Positions 1 through 9,600 of a stretch of DNA of 64,000 bases are shown here, piece after piece (position 1 is the first letter of the stretch; every line of letters starts with the position of its first letter). Where the stretch lies: contig NZ_LAVL01000001.1 of assembly GCF_001083785.1 (NCBI RefSeq), forward strand, positions 231,629 through 295,628, in the 5' to 3' direction. The notes under the pieces are model-generated. The model saw only the letters and a program-made list of their open reading frames with translations, ran no database searches and was not told the origin of the DNA. The position numbers and the translations under genes are program-made. This DNA is from Nonomuraea sp. SBT364 (GTDB taxonomy: Bacteria > Actinomycetota > Actinomycetes > Streptosporangiales > Streptosporangiaceae).

Positions 1-1
1 C

Positions 2-196
2 CGGCTGTCCGAGCGCCGCGCCGAAGCAGTGCGCGGCGTCCTCACCGAGTTGCTCGCAGGGCAGTCCGTGCCGTTGCAGGCCACCGGGCACGGCGAGGCC
101 CGACCGCGGGTGCCCAACATGGTCGGCAACCGCCCCAGCGCCAAGAATCGGGCGCTCAACCGACGCGTCGAGATCGTCTACGATGCGAGCCGATGA
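2..196 (+). CDS. OmpA-family protein, C-terminal fragment (5' end outside window)
   Basis: The last 64 codons of a gene enter from the left edge in frame 2 and end at TGA 194-196. The residues fit the end of an OmpA/MotB-like peptidoglycan-binding domain: LSERRAEAVRGVL, then GHGEARPRVPN, then NRALNRRVEIVY, which is the usual closing pattern of that fold. In this family the domain binds diaminopimelate-containing peptidoglycan outside the membrane. The N-terminal part, and so any signal peptide, lies outside the window. The family call rests on this short piece alone. Confidence 0.7.
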   Translation, partial: RLSERRAEAVRGVLTELLAGQSVPLQATGHGEARPRVPNMVGNRPSAKNRALNRRVEIVYDASR

Positions 197-286
197 CCGG
201 GTGGCCCGGCCAGCTACGGCCGCGACTTGACCTGAGGTACACGACCACGACTCTTGACCGGCTCGCCGAGGGGTGCGAGGCGCGGG

Positions 287-510
287 TTACGTCCGGATAC
301 GGGCCATGAGCAGGGCGACGTCGTCCTCGGCCGACGCCCAATGGACACGCGGGCGGCGGAACGGTCATCGGCCGCACCAGGCCCGTGGGCAACTGCCGCC
401 CGATCACGACGAGCCTGTCGTGACGCCGATGGAAGGACGGATCGAATGCCGCGGGGTACTCGGACGAGCGATCAGGGAGTACCACCACGCCGCCTAGCTC
501 GACCGGGTGA
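287..510 (-). pseudogene. Possible SpoIIE/PP2C phosphatase C-terminal remnant
   Basis: On the minus strand a reading frame ends EDDVALLMARIRT at TAA 287-289, a typical end of SpoIIE-type PP2C phosphatases. About 150 bases upstream, in another frame, a stretch reads EYPRHSIRPS, like the GLVEYPxxSID segment of the same family. The pieces are not in one frame, so at best this is a decayed 3' end. It lies in a zone of broken genes next to the truncated recombinase. The call is tentative. Confidence 0.3.
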
Positions 511-793
511 AATCCCGAATCAGGGACCACGGGCGGCACCTACTACGTCGGCCAGGACAAGCTGACCGCCGAGCACGGTGTGCGCGTCGTCGAGCTCGTC
601 ACGGCGATCTCCACCGCGCGGCCGCCCCGCGCCCCCAAGCAGCGCCCCGCCCTGTTCGCGCTCGCCGCGGCCTACGCCAGCGGTTACGCGCTTACCCGCC
701 GGGCCGCCAAGCGGGCGCTGCCGGAGGTGGCCCGCACCACCGGCCACCTCGCCCAGTTCTTCGGCTACTACAAGAACCTGGGCGGCAGGGTGA
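511..793 (+). other. Unrecognised open frame fused to the recombinase remnant
   Basis: After a stop at 508-510 one frame stays open and crosses directly into the duplicated recombinase segment at 794. It contains TYYVGQDKLTAEHGV, faintly like a nucleoside-deaminase stretch, followed by an alanine- and arginine-rich part ending FGYYKNLGGRVT. I do not recognise a family. The join at 794 marks where similarity to the second recombinase copy begins, so this is likely a deletion or recombination junction and not an intact gene. Confidence 0.3.
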
Positions 794-1462
794 CCCGGCC
801 GTCGAGCGCAAGCCCTGTCGCAGTCCGAGACCATACGTCCTGCGCGGCCTGCTGCACTGCGGTGCCAGTAACCGCCGGATGGAAGGCTCCTGAAACAACG
901 GCCGCACGCACTACCGGTGCTCATTCCCGCCGAGTACGCCCTGGCCAACAAGATCGAGCATCCGCGTACGGTCTGCGTCCGCGAGGACCGCATCCTCGGC
1001 GAGCCGGACACCTGGCTGTTCCAGGTCTCCGCGCCCGACAACCTCCGGCGGACGGTCGAGACCCTGCTGGCGGCGCGTGACAGCGAGGCCGAGCGGGTCG
1101 CGATCGAGACGGCCAAGCGGACCGTCGACGACTGCGACCGTCGGATGGCCCGGTACCGGACGACGCTGGACGTGGGCGGAGACCCCGAGGAAATCGGCAG
1201 GTGGATGGCCGGGACACGGGCCGAGCGGCTCAAGGCGGAAGCCAGTCTGCGCGCCGTCAACCGCAAGAAAGAGACGACCGAGCAGGAGATCATGGAGCTG
1301 ATCCCGAGACTGGCCGAGATGACCGACGTCCTCAAGGCAGCGGATCCCGCCGACCGGAACGATCTCTACACGCAGATGGGCCTGCACCTCATCTACGAAC
1401 CCTCGGAGAGAGTCGTCGTAGTTGAAGCCAGGCCCAGCATGTACCGGAGTACGTGTCCGAGG
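794..1462 (+). repeat. Direct repeat copy 1 (recombinase 3' part plus tRNA-Leu 3' end)
   Basis: These 669 bases recur ungapped at 16772-17440, a constant offset of 15,978. I found about eleven mismatches by eye, most of them between 970 and 1125. The repeat holds the 3' part of a serine-recombinase gene and stops at GTGTCCGAGG, which in copy 2 is the 3' end of tRNA-Leu. The right edge coincides with the tRNA end, as expected for an attachment site, and similarity stops exactly after 1462. Confidence 0.9.
794..1462 (+). pseudogene. Serine recombinase, truncated 3' fragment
   Basis: Translation gives the zinc-ribbon and coiled-coil tail of a large serine recombinase: ERKPCRSPRPYVLRGLLHCG, then NNGRTHYRCSFPAEYALANK, then a long charged helix. 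The N-terminal catalytic and recombinase domains are missing, replaced at 794 by unrelated sequence. TGA 891-893 interrupts the frame where the family normally has Trp, between EGS and NNGR. The full-length relative is at 15833-17440 and has the same TGA. This piece is non-functional by itself. Confidence 0.85.
1451..1462. other. Putative attachment-site copy (tRNA-Leu 3' end)
   Basis: ACGTGTCCGAGG is identical to 17429-17440, which covers the last bases of tRNA-Leu(GAG) on the opposite strand. Sequence on the right differs completely. A short tRNA-end identity next to a recombinase fragment fits an att junction left by site-specific integration. Its use as a crossover site is inferred. Confidence 0.55.
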
Positions 1463-1807
1463 ACTGAGTCACACCGGACGCACATGTCCCTTCAGTATCC
1501 CCATTCCCAAACACCACATTCCCGTCGCCTGACGTGCTAAACCTCGACCTATCGTCCCTCGACAACCGCAGGCTTGTTGACCACGTAGGGATCTGGGTGA
1601 TGTCGTCGGTGACGGGCGTATTTGAGCACTATTGAAGAATTGGACATATCGGTCATTTTTGAGTTATCAAGTAGACGTTGGCCTGCATAGGTTGCAGGAC
1701 GCAACTGTTGCGAGCAAGTTGCTTCGGCTCGTCGGGTCGGTCGTTGACACGGCCGTGCGCGAAGCGTGTTGCTCTTGTTACGCGTTTGCCAGAGCTTCCC
1801 ACAGTCG
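1463..1807. other. Gene-poor, relatively A/T-rich stretch
   Basis: About 345 bases follow the attachment-like junction. I see no convincing gene, RNA or repeat. Base composition is visibly richer in A and T than the flanks, fitting recently acquired DNA. An open frame from 1632 crosses it but shows no family resemblance. Confidence 0.5.
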
Positions 1808-2002
1808 ATGCCCTTTAATGACTCCATGCTCGCTGAGGGAACACCTCGTGACAGCTTCGTTAGGGGGTTGTCGGCTGAGGCATCAACTGTCTGGGCCAAG
1901 CACGATCGCGATAGTGATGGATGGCTGCCGTTATGGCGTCACATGGCTGATAGCGGTGCGATGGCATGTCAGATGCCGGGGCGGATATATGGTGCTACGT
2001 GA
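1808..2002 (+). pseudogene. Cas3-like HD-domain N-terminal fragment
   Basis: From ATG 1808 a 64-codon frame contains STVWAKHDRDSDGWLPLWRH followed by MADSGAMA. This resembles the beginning of Cas3 HD nuclease domains, where a WAK segment is followed by WLPLxxHxxD, the histidine and aspartate being metal ligands. Intact Cas3 is several hundred residues longer, and here the frame ends soon after. No CRISPR array or other cas gene is visible nearby. I read it as the cut-off start of a type I Cas3. A longer start at GTG 1766 is possible. Confidence 0.45.
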
Positions 2003-2135
2003 TCTCCGGGAGCTGAGGATGATCGCTACTAATGCGCGGAAGTCCTCTTATGCTCCCCAGAAAGCCGCTGAAGTCTTGAACCGTATCGCAGGCATGCGGG
2101 ATGGAGATCATGCGCTGGTATGGAACATCCTGTGA
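1989..2135 (+). CDS. Small hypothetical protein (48 aa), doubtful
   Basis: An ATG at 1989 opens a 48-codon frame, rich in charged residues, that ends at TGA 2133-2135. It contains RMIATNARKSSYAPQKAAEV. It overlaps the tail of the Cas3-like fragment in another frame. No family is recognised and no clear ribosome-binding site precedes it. It may be spurious or part of a larger decayed gene. Confidence 0.2.
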   Translation: MVLRDLRELRMIATNARKSSYAPQKAAEVLNRIAGMRDGDHALVWNIL

Positions 2136-2289
2136 ACAAGTTGGGAAACGCCGTACGACGCAAGTACAGCTAAGCCTGGTGGCGGAACTGGCGGAACTGG
2201 CGGAATTGGCGGGACTGGCGGGCTGGGATGCTCCATGACTCCCAGCGGTCAGTCGCTAGCGAAAAGCAAAGCTGGCGGGATCGCCAGCC

Positions 2290-2725
2290 GCTCGGCGCCA
2301 ACGCCTTCAGCCGTACGTACGACGAAGCGGACATTGAACTGGCACTACGCCGCGACTCCCGCTCCGGCCTGCACGAGCACCGCCACACCCCCGGTTCGCA
2401 TGGCGTAAAGAGAGCGACATCGCCGCCCAACTGCTGGCCGACGGCCGCATCATCGGGTGGTTCACCCGCGCCAGCGAACTGGGACCAGGCGCCCTCGGGC
2501 ACTGCTCCATCATGGCCGACCCTCGCATCCCCACCAGCGAAGGAAGCGTTCAACGAAAGGTTCAAGAAGCGGGAGCCATTCCGGCCATTCGCCCCCGCCG
2601 TACTCGCCGAGCACGCGATGGACTGCTTCGAACTGGCCGGGCCTTCGCCGTACATACTGGGCCCCAGCCGTACGTGTGGGAAAGATCGGACAGATCCCCG
2701 CGGTGGTGCACCGCGAGCTTTGATG
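2290..2725 (+). pseudogene. Carbamoyltransferase (NodU/TobZ type), frameshifted remnant
   Basis: Carbamoyltransferase pieces occur in different frames along one strand: SRTYDEADIELALR at about 2310-2350, AAQLLADGRIIGWFTRASEL followed by GPGALGH at about 2428-2510, ERFKKREPFRPFAPAVLAEH followed by AMDCFE at about 2549-2635, and QIPAVVHR near 2690-2713. Intact members of about 550-600 residues transfer carbamoyl groups to sugars or antibiotics. At least two frame changes and the missing N-terminal Kae1-like half make this a pseudogene. Confidence 0.65.
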
Positions 2726-2770
2726 CGGTACTCGCTACAGCTGACGCCAAGCCGCCGGCTTGTATGAGAT

Positions 2771-3093
2771 CGCCGTACAGATTGCTGTCCAAATGCTTCC
2801 TCTGGCGAGAATATCGACTGATGTAATGGGATGGATCGCTAGGGTGGTCACAAACGAGCGTAGATCCTGGAGCTCGGCACACTAATACGAAAACAGCGGA
2901 ACCTAATAACGTGCCAGACCCCGACTGGACCTAATACGGGAGGCTGCGAGACTTCCCTTTCTGAAGTACTGTCGTTCGCAAGCTTGTGGCCCCCGTCACA
3001 GACCGTCTAGATTAACAGCCAGTGTCATGAGGTCACGAGCTCTCGCGCTTCAGGCCACGCCGACGCACTTCCCCTCCACATCGAAGAGCCCCT
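2771..3093. other. Non-coding stretch without recognised features
   Basis: These 320 bases separate the carbamoyltransferase remnant from the immunity gene. I see no gene with plausible codon use, no RNA and no strong hairpin. Confidence 0.5.
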
Positions 3094-3540
3094 TTAGTCG
3101 TTCCTGTACCAATCGTCGCCTTCTGTAGACAAACGGCGAGTGAGATACTGGGACATGCGGCGGGCCACCCATTGCCTGCTATCATTTTCATGATCCCAAA
3201 CAAAAATATCGAAGCGCTTTGGCTGTACAACATAGGCGAACTGGTCCCCACCTCCGTTGTCGGCAAAGAACAATAGCGGCTCGAAGTTCATATAAAGATC
3301 AGAAAAATCTGAATTCGTGCGAAAATGGAGATTGTCTTGAAGAATTCTGTCAATGGGCCAAATTATTGCGACTTCGTCCCTATTTAGTACGCCGTTACTC
3401 TCGCGGAGCAACTCCTTGAGCTCTTCAGGTATCGGCGAGCCCAGGATCTGCCCGGCACGTGCGAAATCTTCCTCGCTTGCCCCGTCGAACAGTCGCACGT
3501 CCGCTCCAAGGCGACTAAGCAACTCACGCCACATGTGCAT
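3094..3540 (-). CDS. SUKH (SMI1/KNR4) family immunity protein
   Basis: The protein has 148 residues and an SMI1/KNR4 (SUKH) fold signature: LGSPIPEELKELLRESNGV near residue 33, then LLFFADNGGGDQFAYVV near the middle, and an aromatic-acidic end. SUKH proteins typically neutralise toxins encoded just upstream. Here the gene follows the RHS toxin on the same strand 78 bases after its stop, the classic toxin-immunity order. It probably binds the nuclease tip of that toxin in the cytoplasm. Base composition is less G/C-rich than the RHS core and like the toxin tip, suggesting the two were acquired as a unit. Partnership is inferred from position. Confidence 0.85.
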   Translation of the reverse strand: MHMWRELLSRLGADVRLFDGASEEDFARAGQILGSPIPEELKELLRESNGVLNRDEVAIIWPIDRILQDNLHFRTNSDFSDLYMNFEPLLFFADNGGGDQFAYVVQPKRFDIFVWDHENDSRQWVARRMSQYLTRRLSTEGDDWYRND

Positions 3541-3569
3541 ACTCCTTGCGTTCTGGGCTGAATCCGAGA

Positions 3570-3607
3570 GGCGCCCATTCGCGATCCTTGCGTTGCGAAT
3601 GGGCGCC
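3570..3607. repeat. Perfect inverted repeat between toxin and immunity genes
   Basis: GGCGCCCATTCGC (3570-3582) and GCGAATGGGCGCC (3595-3607) are perfect complements around a 12-base loop. The repeat fills much of the 78-base gap between the RHS stop at 3619 and the immunity start at 3540. No T-run follows on the minus strand. It could be a terminator-like or mRNA-processing hairpin that sets the ratio of toxin to immunity transcript, or a recombination site. Confidence 0.7.
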
Positions 3608-3618
3608 GACGCTTACTT

Positions 3619-6600
3619 TTATCTGATTCTGGGCGTAAACCAGTGGCCCAGCTTATCATCTACTTCTGTTGCGAAGTCAAGTACTTCTTGCCGTGAAGGG
3701 TTCGAATGAGTTTTGTAGAACCCGTTCCAGAGCTTTCGAATGGCGCTGAGGTGAACCTCGGAATTGACCCCTTTGGGTATACCGCGAAGATTTTCAAGCG
3801 AGTGGATCTCGTTCGTCGTAAACAGCCCAGGGTATTCCTTCAGTACTTGCTGCTCGATAGCGTGGTGTACCCAGACCTTCCCCTTGGTTCCTGGATTGGC
3901 GGCGAAGAACGTATTGTTGTAGTTGACGCTGGTCGCGTTTCCCACCTTCGCGGGCCCTCGCTTGGGAATTCCGCTGCCCATTGGTCCGGGATTCAGGCAG
4001 CAACTGCCCGGTCTAAAGGTCGGGAAAACGACTCCGCAGTTGTAGCCTTCAGGACAGATTTCCCAGGCCCAGTCCCATGAGCTCCATCCATCGCGATATT
4101 TCTTCGATGTGCGATCCCATGGGCCGCCAGGCTCACACTGTGAGATGTCGTGCGCACACGGATCATTGAAGAGTCCAGAGAAAGGATTAGTGGCGTACGT
4201 AAATCCTGACAGCCAACCAGCTATCTTGTCCCCAGTGGTCCCTTCTGGCTGCTTTTTGCAGCCGGTCCTACACGGATTCCCTTGAGGCAGGGTGACATTC
4301 TGCGTCTGCTTGCTGAGCGGGCCGTTCTTCGCTACCTCTTCGGAACAGACTCCGTACAGGCAATGGTCAGGTGCATGTCCGTCGAGTTCTACTCCACTGA
4401 TGGGGTTGCCGCCGGTGAAGGCGTAGCGGTTGGAAGTCCATGGGTCGGTGCCGAGGGAGAGGTCGTTGAGGGCGCCGTTGTAGGTGTCGCGGAGGAGGAA
4501 GCGGTTGAGGCCGGGGTTGTAGTCGCGGAACCCCATGTCGTACATGCCGGTGGAGTTGTCCCAGCGCTTGGCGTTGAAGCGGTAGGGGTTGTACTCCTCT
4601 TTGGCGGTGGGATCAATCGGATCCGGCTTGTCGACGCCGGTGAAGAGTTTGTCGTCGTTCTTGCCGTAGGCGGTGTAGCCGTAGGTGGCGCGGGTGTCGC
4701 CGGTTTCGCTGGTGATCTGTTCGACGTCGGTGTGCGGGTTGTAGCCGTAGTAGGACGACTCTTCGCGGCCTTCGTCTGCGACCTTCACCTGGGAGAGGCG
4801 TTCGCCCCAGGGGGAGTATTGGAAGGACTTGGTGAGTTGGCCGGCCACCTCTTCGTCCAGGACCTCAGCGGACAGGCCGAGGTAGGAGTAGGTGGTGGTC
4901 TTGGCTTCTGCGGTGCCTTCCTTCTCGGTCTTGGTGGTGGTGCGGTCGAGCGGGTCGTAGGTGTATTTGGTCACCCTCGAGGTGGCGCCGTCGCCGCCGA
5001 GCTTCTCGTGTTCGACGACGTGGTCGAAGCCGTCGTAGGTGTATTTCTCCCAGACCTTGCCGCCGCCCTGGACGGTGCGCAGCCGGCCGTAGGGGTCGTA
5101 GGTGTAGGTGGAGGTCTGGCCGCCGGTGACGGAGGTCATGAGGCGGTTGCGGTCGTAGGTGAAGGTGGTCTTCTTGCCGAGGACTTCTTCTTCCCAGACG
5201 TTGCTGTTGGCGTCGTGGGAGTAGGTCTCGGTTTCCGCGGTGCCGCCGGCGACGGGGGTCTTGACGGTTTTGGCGATGCGGTCGCGGGGGTCGTAGGTGT
5301 AGGCGTAGACGTGTTCCAGGTAGGCGCCGGGGGAGTCGGCGTTCTGGATCTTGGCGTGGTCGCGGTTGCGGTGCAGGTTGCCCTGGTAGCCGAGGGTGTG
5401 TTCGGCGACGACGGTGGCGTTGGGCTTCTTCTCCAGGCTGTGCCGGAGCAGGCCGGACAGGAAGTAGTCGTAGGTGACGGTGTTGCCGTTGGCCTTGGCC
5501 TCCGTCAGGCGTTCGGCACGAGGGGTGTAGGTGTAGCGGGTGGTCTTGGGGTTGGCGTCGGTGGCGGACTTCTTGTTGACGACCTCGTCGACCAGGTCAC
5601 GGACGTCGTAGCCGTAGGCGGCCAGCGTCTTGTCGTGGGTGCGCCGGGTGACGGCGCTGTTCTCGTTGTAGGCGTAGGTGGTGGTGTTCTTGACGGTGCC
5701 GTCGAGCTTTTCGACGATGCGGTCGATCTGGTTGAGGTTGGTGTAGGCGATGTCCCACAGGTCGATCTTGGCGGTGGGGGAGTCGTCGGTGATCCGGGTG
5801 AGGTTGGCGTTGGCGTCGTAGGTGTAGGCGAAGTCCTTGGTTTCGGTGTCGGTGTCGCCGCTGTTGTCGCGTACGAGCTTGACGGCGTCGGCCACGACGG
5901 TGCCGTTGGCGTCGTCGGTGAGGGTGACGCTGTGGGCCAGGCCGGCGGTGAAGGTGTAGGTGCCGAGGTCGACCCAGGTGCCCGGGTTCTGCGTCTGGTC
6001 GACGGTGACCTGTGCCTGGCCGCCCGCGTGCTTGACGGTGTAGGTGGCGTTGGTGGCGGTCGCGCCGGCCGGGTAGGCGGCCTGGACCTGGTAGCTGCCC
6101 TCGGCGGGGGTGGTCAGGTTCCAGGTGAAGCTGGAGGCTCCGGTGCCGGCGCGGGCGCTGGCGTAGTCGTAGCCGACGAATCCGGTGGCCGCGCTCGCCT
6201 GCGGGCCGGCGATGTTGGAGGACGAGCTGCCGCCGGTGGTGGTGGTCCAGGAGCCGACCGTGGTGACCTGGCCGGTGTCGGAGTTGTCGCCCATCACCAC
6301 GTCGAGGCCGAGGGGGACGCCGTCGTCGGAGTGGGTCTTGAGTTTGCCGTCGGGGTAGTACGTCCAGTCCAGCGCCCGCTGCGACGAGCCGCCCGCACTG
6401 GTGACGGTGCGGTTGGTCTGCAGGCCGAGCTGGTTGTAGTCGTAGGTGGTCTTGATGTCCCACGGGTCGGTGGTGGTCCTGGACCAGCCGTTGTCCCAGT
6501 AGGACATGGTGGAGACGTTGCGGACGCTCTGCCCGTGCGAGGGAGGGTGAGAGATCTCCGTCAGCCGCGACACCGCGTCGTAGGTGTAGAGGACCTTGTC

Positions 6601-9600
6601 GGGGGTGTTGTAGACCGGGTCGTCGGGGTCGTACGGGTAGATCTGCTCGACGGGCCGGTTGAGCTTGTCGTAGGTGGTCTCGTTGACGAAGTCGGCGGGG
6701 TCGTCGACGGTCTCCACGCCGCGCGGGGTGATGGTCTTGGTCTGGTTGCCGACCTCGTCGTAGGTGAACCTGGTGGTGACGTACTTGATGACGCCGTCGG
6801 TCTCGGCGTGCGGGACGCGGGTCTCGATGACGGCGCCGCGCTCGTCGTAGACGGTGATCGTCTTGTTGTTTTCCTGGTCGGTCTGGCCGACGACGAGCCC
6901 GTCGAGGTCGAATTCGACGCTGGTGGTGTGGCCGGCCGCGTCGGTGACCTGGGTGACGCGGTGGTTGCGGTCGGGGCTGTAGATCGCCGTGTGGTCGTCT
7001 TCGGGCGTGGTGTTCTTGCGCGGGTCGACGACCTTGACGGTGTTGCCGACGTTGTCGTACGTGTACGTGATCTTGTGCTGGTCGGCGTTGATGACGTCGG
7101 TCAGCTGATAGATCGGGTCGTAGACGTAGGTCGTGGTGAACTCGGCCGCGTTCGCGCCGGTCAGGTTGCCCTTGGGCTCGGTCTGCGTCTTGAGGTTGCC
7201 GGCCAGGTCCCAGGCGAAGGTGGCCTTGCGGTCCGGGCCGTCGGTGGTGTCCTTGGGCAGGACCGACTCGACGAGCTGGTCGGCGGCGTCGTAGACGGCG
7301 ATGGAGACGGCGCCGTTCGGGGCGGTCGCCTCGGTGATGTTGTCGTTGGGGTCGTAGACCGGGGCCGGGGTGACGATGAACACCGGCGGGGAGGCGTCCT
7401 GGTCCTTGGGGACCTTCGACTCGAGGGGGCGTTTGAAGACGTCGTAGGTCTGCGTAGTGGTCTTGCCGAGGGCGTCGGTGACCGACAGCACGTTGCCGCG
7501 CACGTCGTAGACGGTCTTGGTGGTCTTGAGGTAGGCGTCGGTGATCGTCTCGGGGTAGCCGGAGGCGTGGTAGTCGCCGAATGTGGTCGGGTTCTCGTTG
7601 GCGTCGGTCGCCTTGATCAGCTGGCCGAGCGGGTCGTACTCATAAGAGGTGGTGTAGTCGCCTTCGGCGGCCGACTTGACGCCGAGCGGGTCGGTGACCG
7701 ACTTCAGGTTGCCGTTGGCGTCGTAGCCGAACTGCCACCTGCGGCCTTCGGGCGATGTCTTCGCGGTCAGGTCGGCGACGTAGCCGTTGAGGCCGGTCTC
7801 ATAGGTGAGCACGGTGGGCGGCGTGTCGTTGTGGTTGGCCTCGGCGTCCTTCAACTCCAGCGGGTAGCCGGTCTTCTGGTCGAACGTCCAGGTCGCGTAC
7901 GCGCCGTTGGCCTCGGTCAGCTTGACCACGTTGTGGTCCGGGTCCCACTCCAGCGCGGTGGTCTCGTTCTTCGCGTTGGTGATCGACTGCGGTCTGCCGT
8001 ACGCGTCGAGCACGTACGTGGTGGGGTTCTGCAGCGGGTCGGTGACGGTGGCGTGGATGACGCCGCCCTGCGGCCCGTCCGGGTCGACGTAGTCGAAGCG
8101 GGTGACGCCGTCGAGCCGGTCGGTGAGGGTCTCGATCTTCCACTTGTCCTTGGGGTCGACCGGCGCCTCGTAGTACTGCAGATCGGTGGCGTTGCCGCGC
8201 GGGTCGGTGACCTTGACGAGCTTGACGTTCTTGTTGCCCTGGGTGGCGTCGTAGGTGAACCGGAACGTCTTCGCGCCGTCGTCGCCCGCGCCGTCGACCA
8301 TCTTGGCCATCAGGCCCTTGTCGGTGTAGGCGAAGGTCACCGTCCGGCCGGCGATGTCGGTGATCGACTCGACGTTGTCGATGATGTGCGGATTGGTCAG
8401 CTTGGTGTCGTCGACCTCGGCGCCGTCGTCGGCGATGTAGGTGTAGTCCTGGCCCTTCTTGAAGTACGTCAGCGTCAGCGTCCTTCGGCCGGCCGCGTCG
8501 GTAATGTACTGCAGGAACTTGGTCGGCTTGTTGTTGGACTTACGCCGCTCGTAGGTGAACGACATGGTGTTGCCGTTCTTGTCGACGATCGCCGACTGGA
8601 AGCCCTCGTCGTCGAAGAAGAACTGGGTGCGATCCGGCTTGGTGAACACCCACTGCCGCAGCGGATCGGCCGAGCCGGTCTTCTGCAGATACAGGTGCAC
8701 GCCGCGCGGGTGCCGGTAGTCGCAGGTGGCCGGGGTGCAGTCCTTGACGTCGGCGCCGTGCGTGTCGAGCGTCCACACGTGCGTGGTGCCGTCGCCGTCG
8801 GTCAGCCGCACCTGCGACGGCCAGGGCTGGCCGGGCGGGTGCCGGTGCAGTTGTGAGCCGAGGCGTTGCAGGGTGGAGGTCTGCAGGCTCCACCCGTAGC
8901 CCATGGAGGAGGCGGAGGTGTCCAGCGAGTTGTACGTCATCCTCGCGAAGGTCTGCGCGCCCCGCGACGGGTTGGAGAAGGCGTTGTAACCCCACACCAC
9001 ATTGCCCGCGTACGGGTTGACCAGCGCGGTCGTCCCGGCGCCGGTGTTCTTGCCGGTGTAGGAGTAGAACTTCTCCAGCCCCAGCAGATCGCTGGTGGGG
9101 GAGTCCACCCGGATCTGCTGCGGCAACTGCGGCAGATGGTGACTGGCCGACTTCCAGTTGTTGGTGACAGTGTCCTGAAGGTCCCACACGACCGTGGCGG
9201 CGTCGGCCAGGTTGCCCGAGGTGAGCACCGGCGCCTTGAGCGGCGCCGTCACGGTGACCGTGTCGCGCGGCTCCAAGTCGATCGGCAGCGCGGCGAACTG
9301 CTGGGTGTCGCCGGTGACATCGGTGCCGTCAGGCAGTTTCCAGAAGTAGCCCAGCCGGGTGGTGGCCGCCGGCCAGGTCTCAGTCGTGGTGTTGGTGATG
9401 GTCACCTCGACGTTCTGCTGCTCACCGCCGGCCATCCGGGCCGGGGTGGCCGGGGCGTGATAAGTGAGCGTCGGGTCGGAGTAGACCACCGTCAGCCACG
9501 GCCGCACCTCCGGCTCGGCCGCCTCCGAGGAGGTGAACGAGGCGCCGTCGCCGCTGGTCGCACAGGCCTTGCTGCCCTCGCGCTCGGCCCGCATCAGCAG

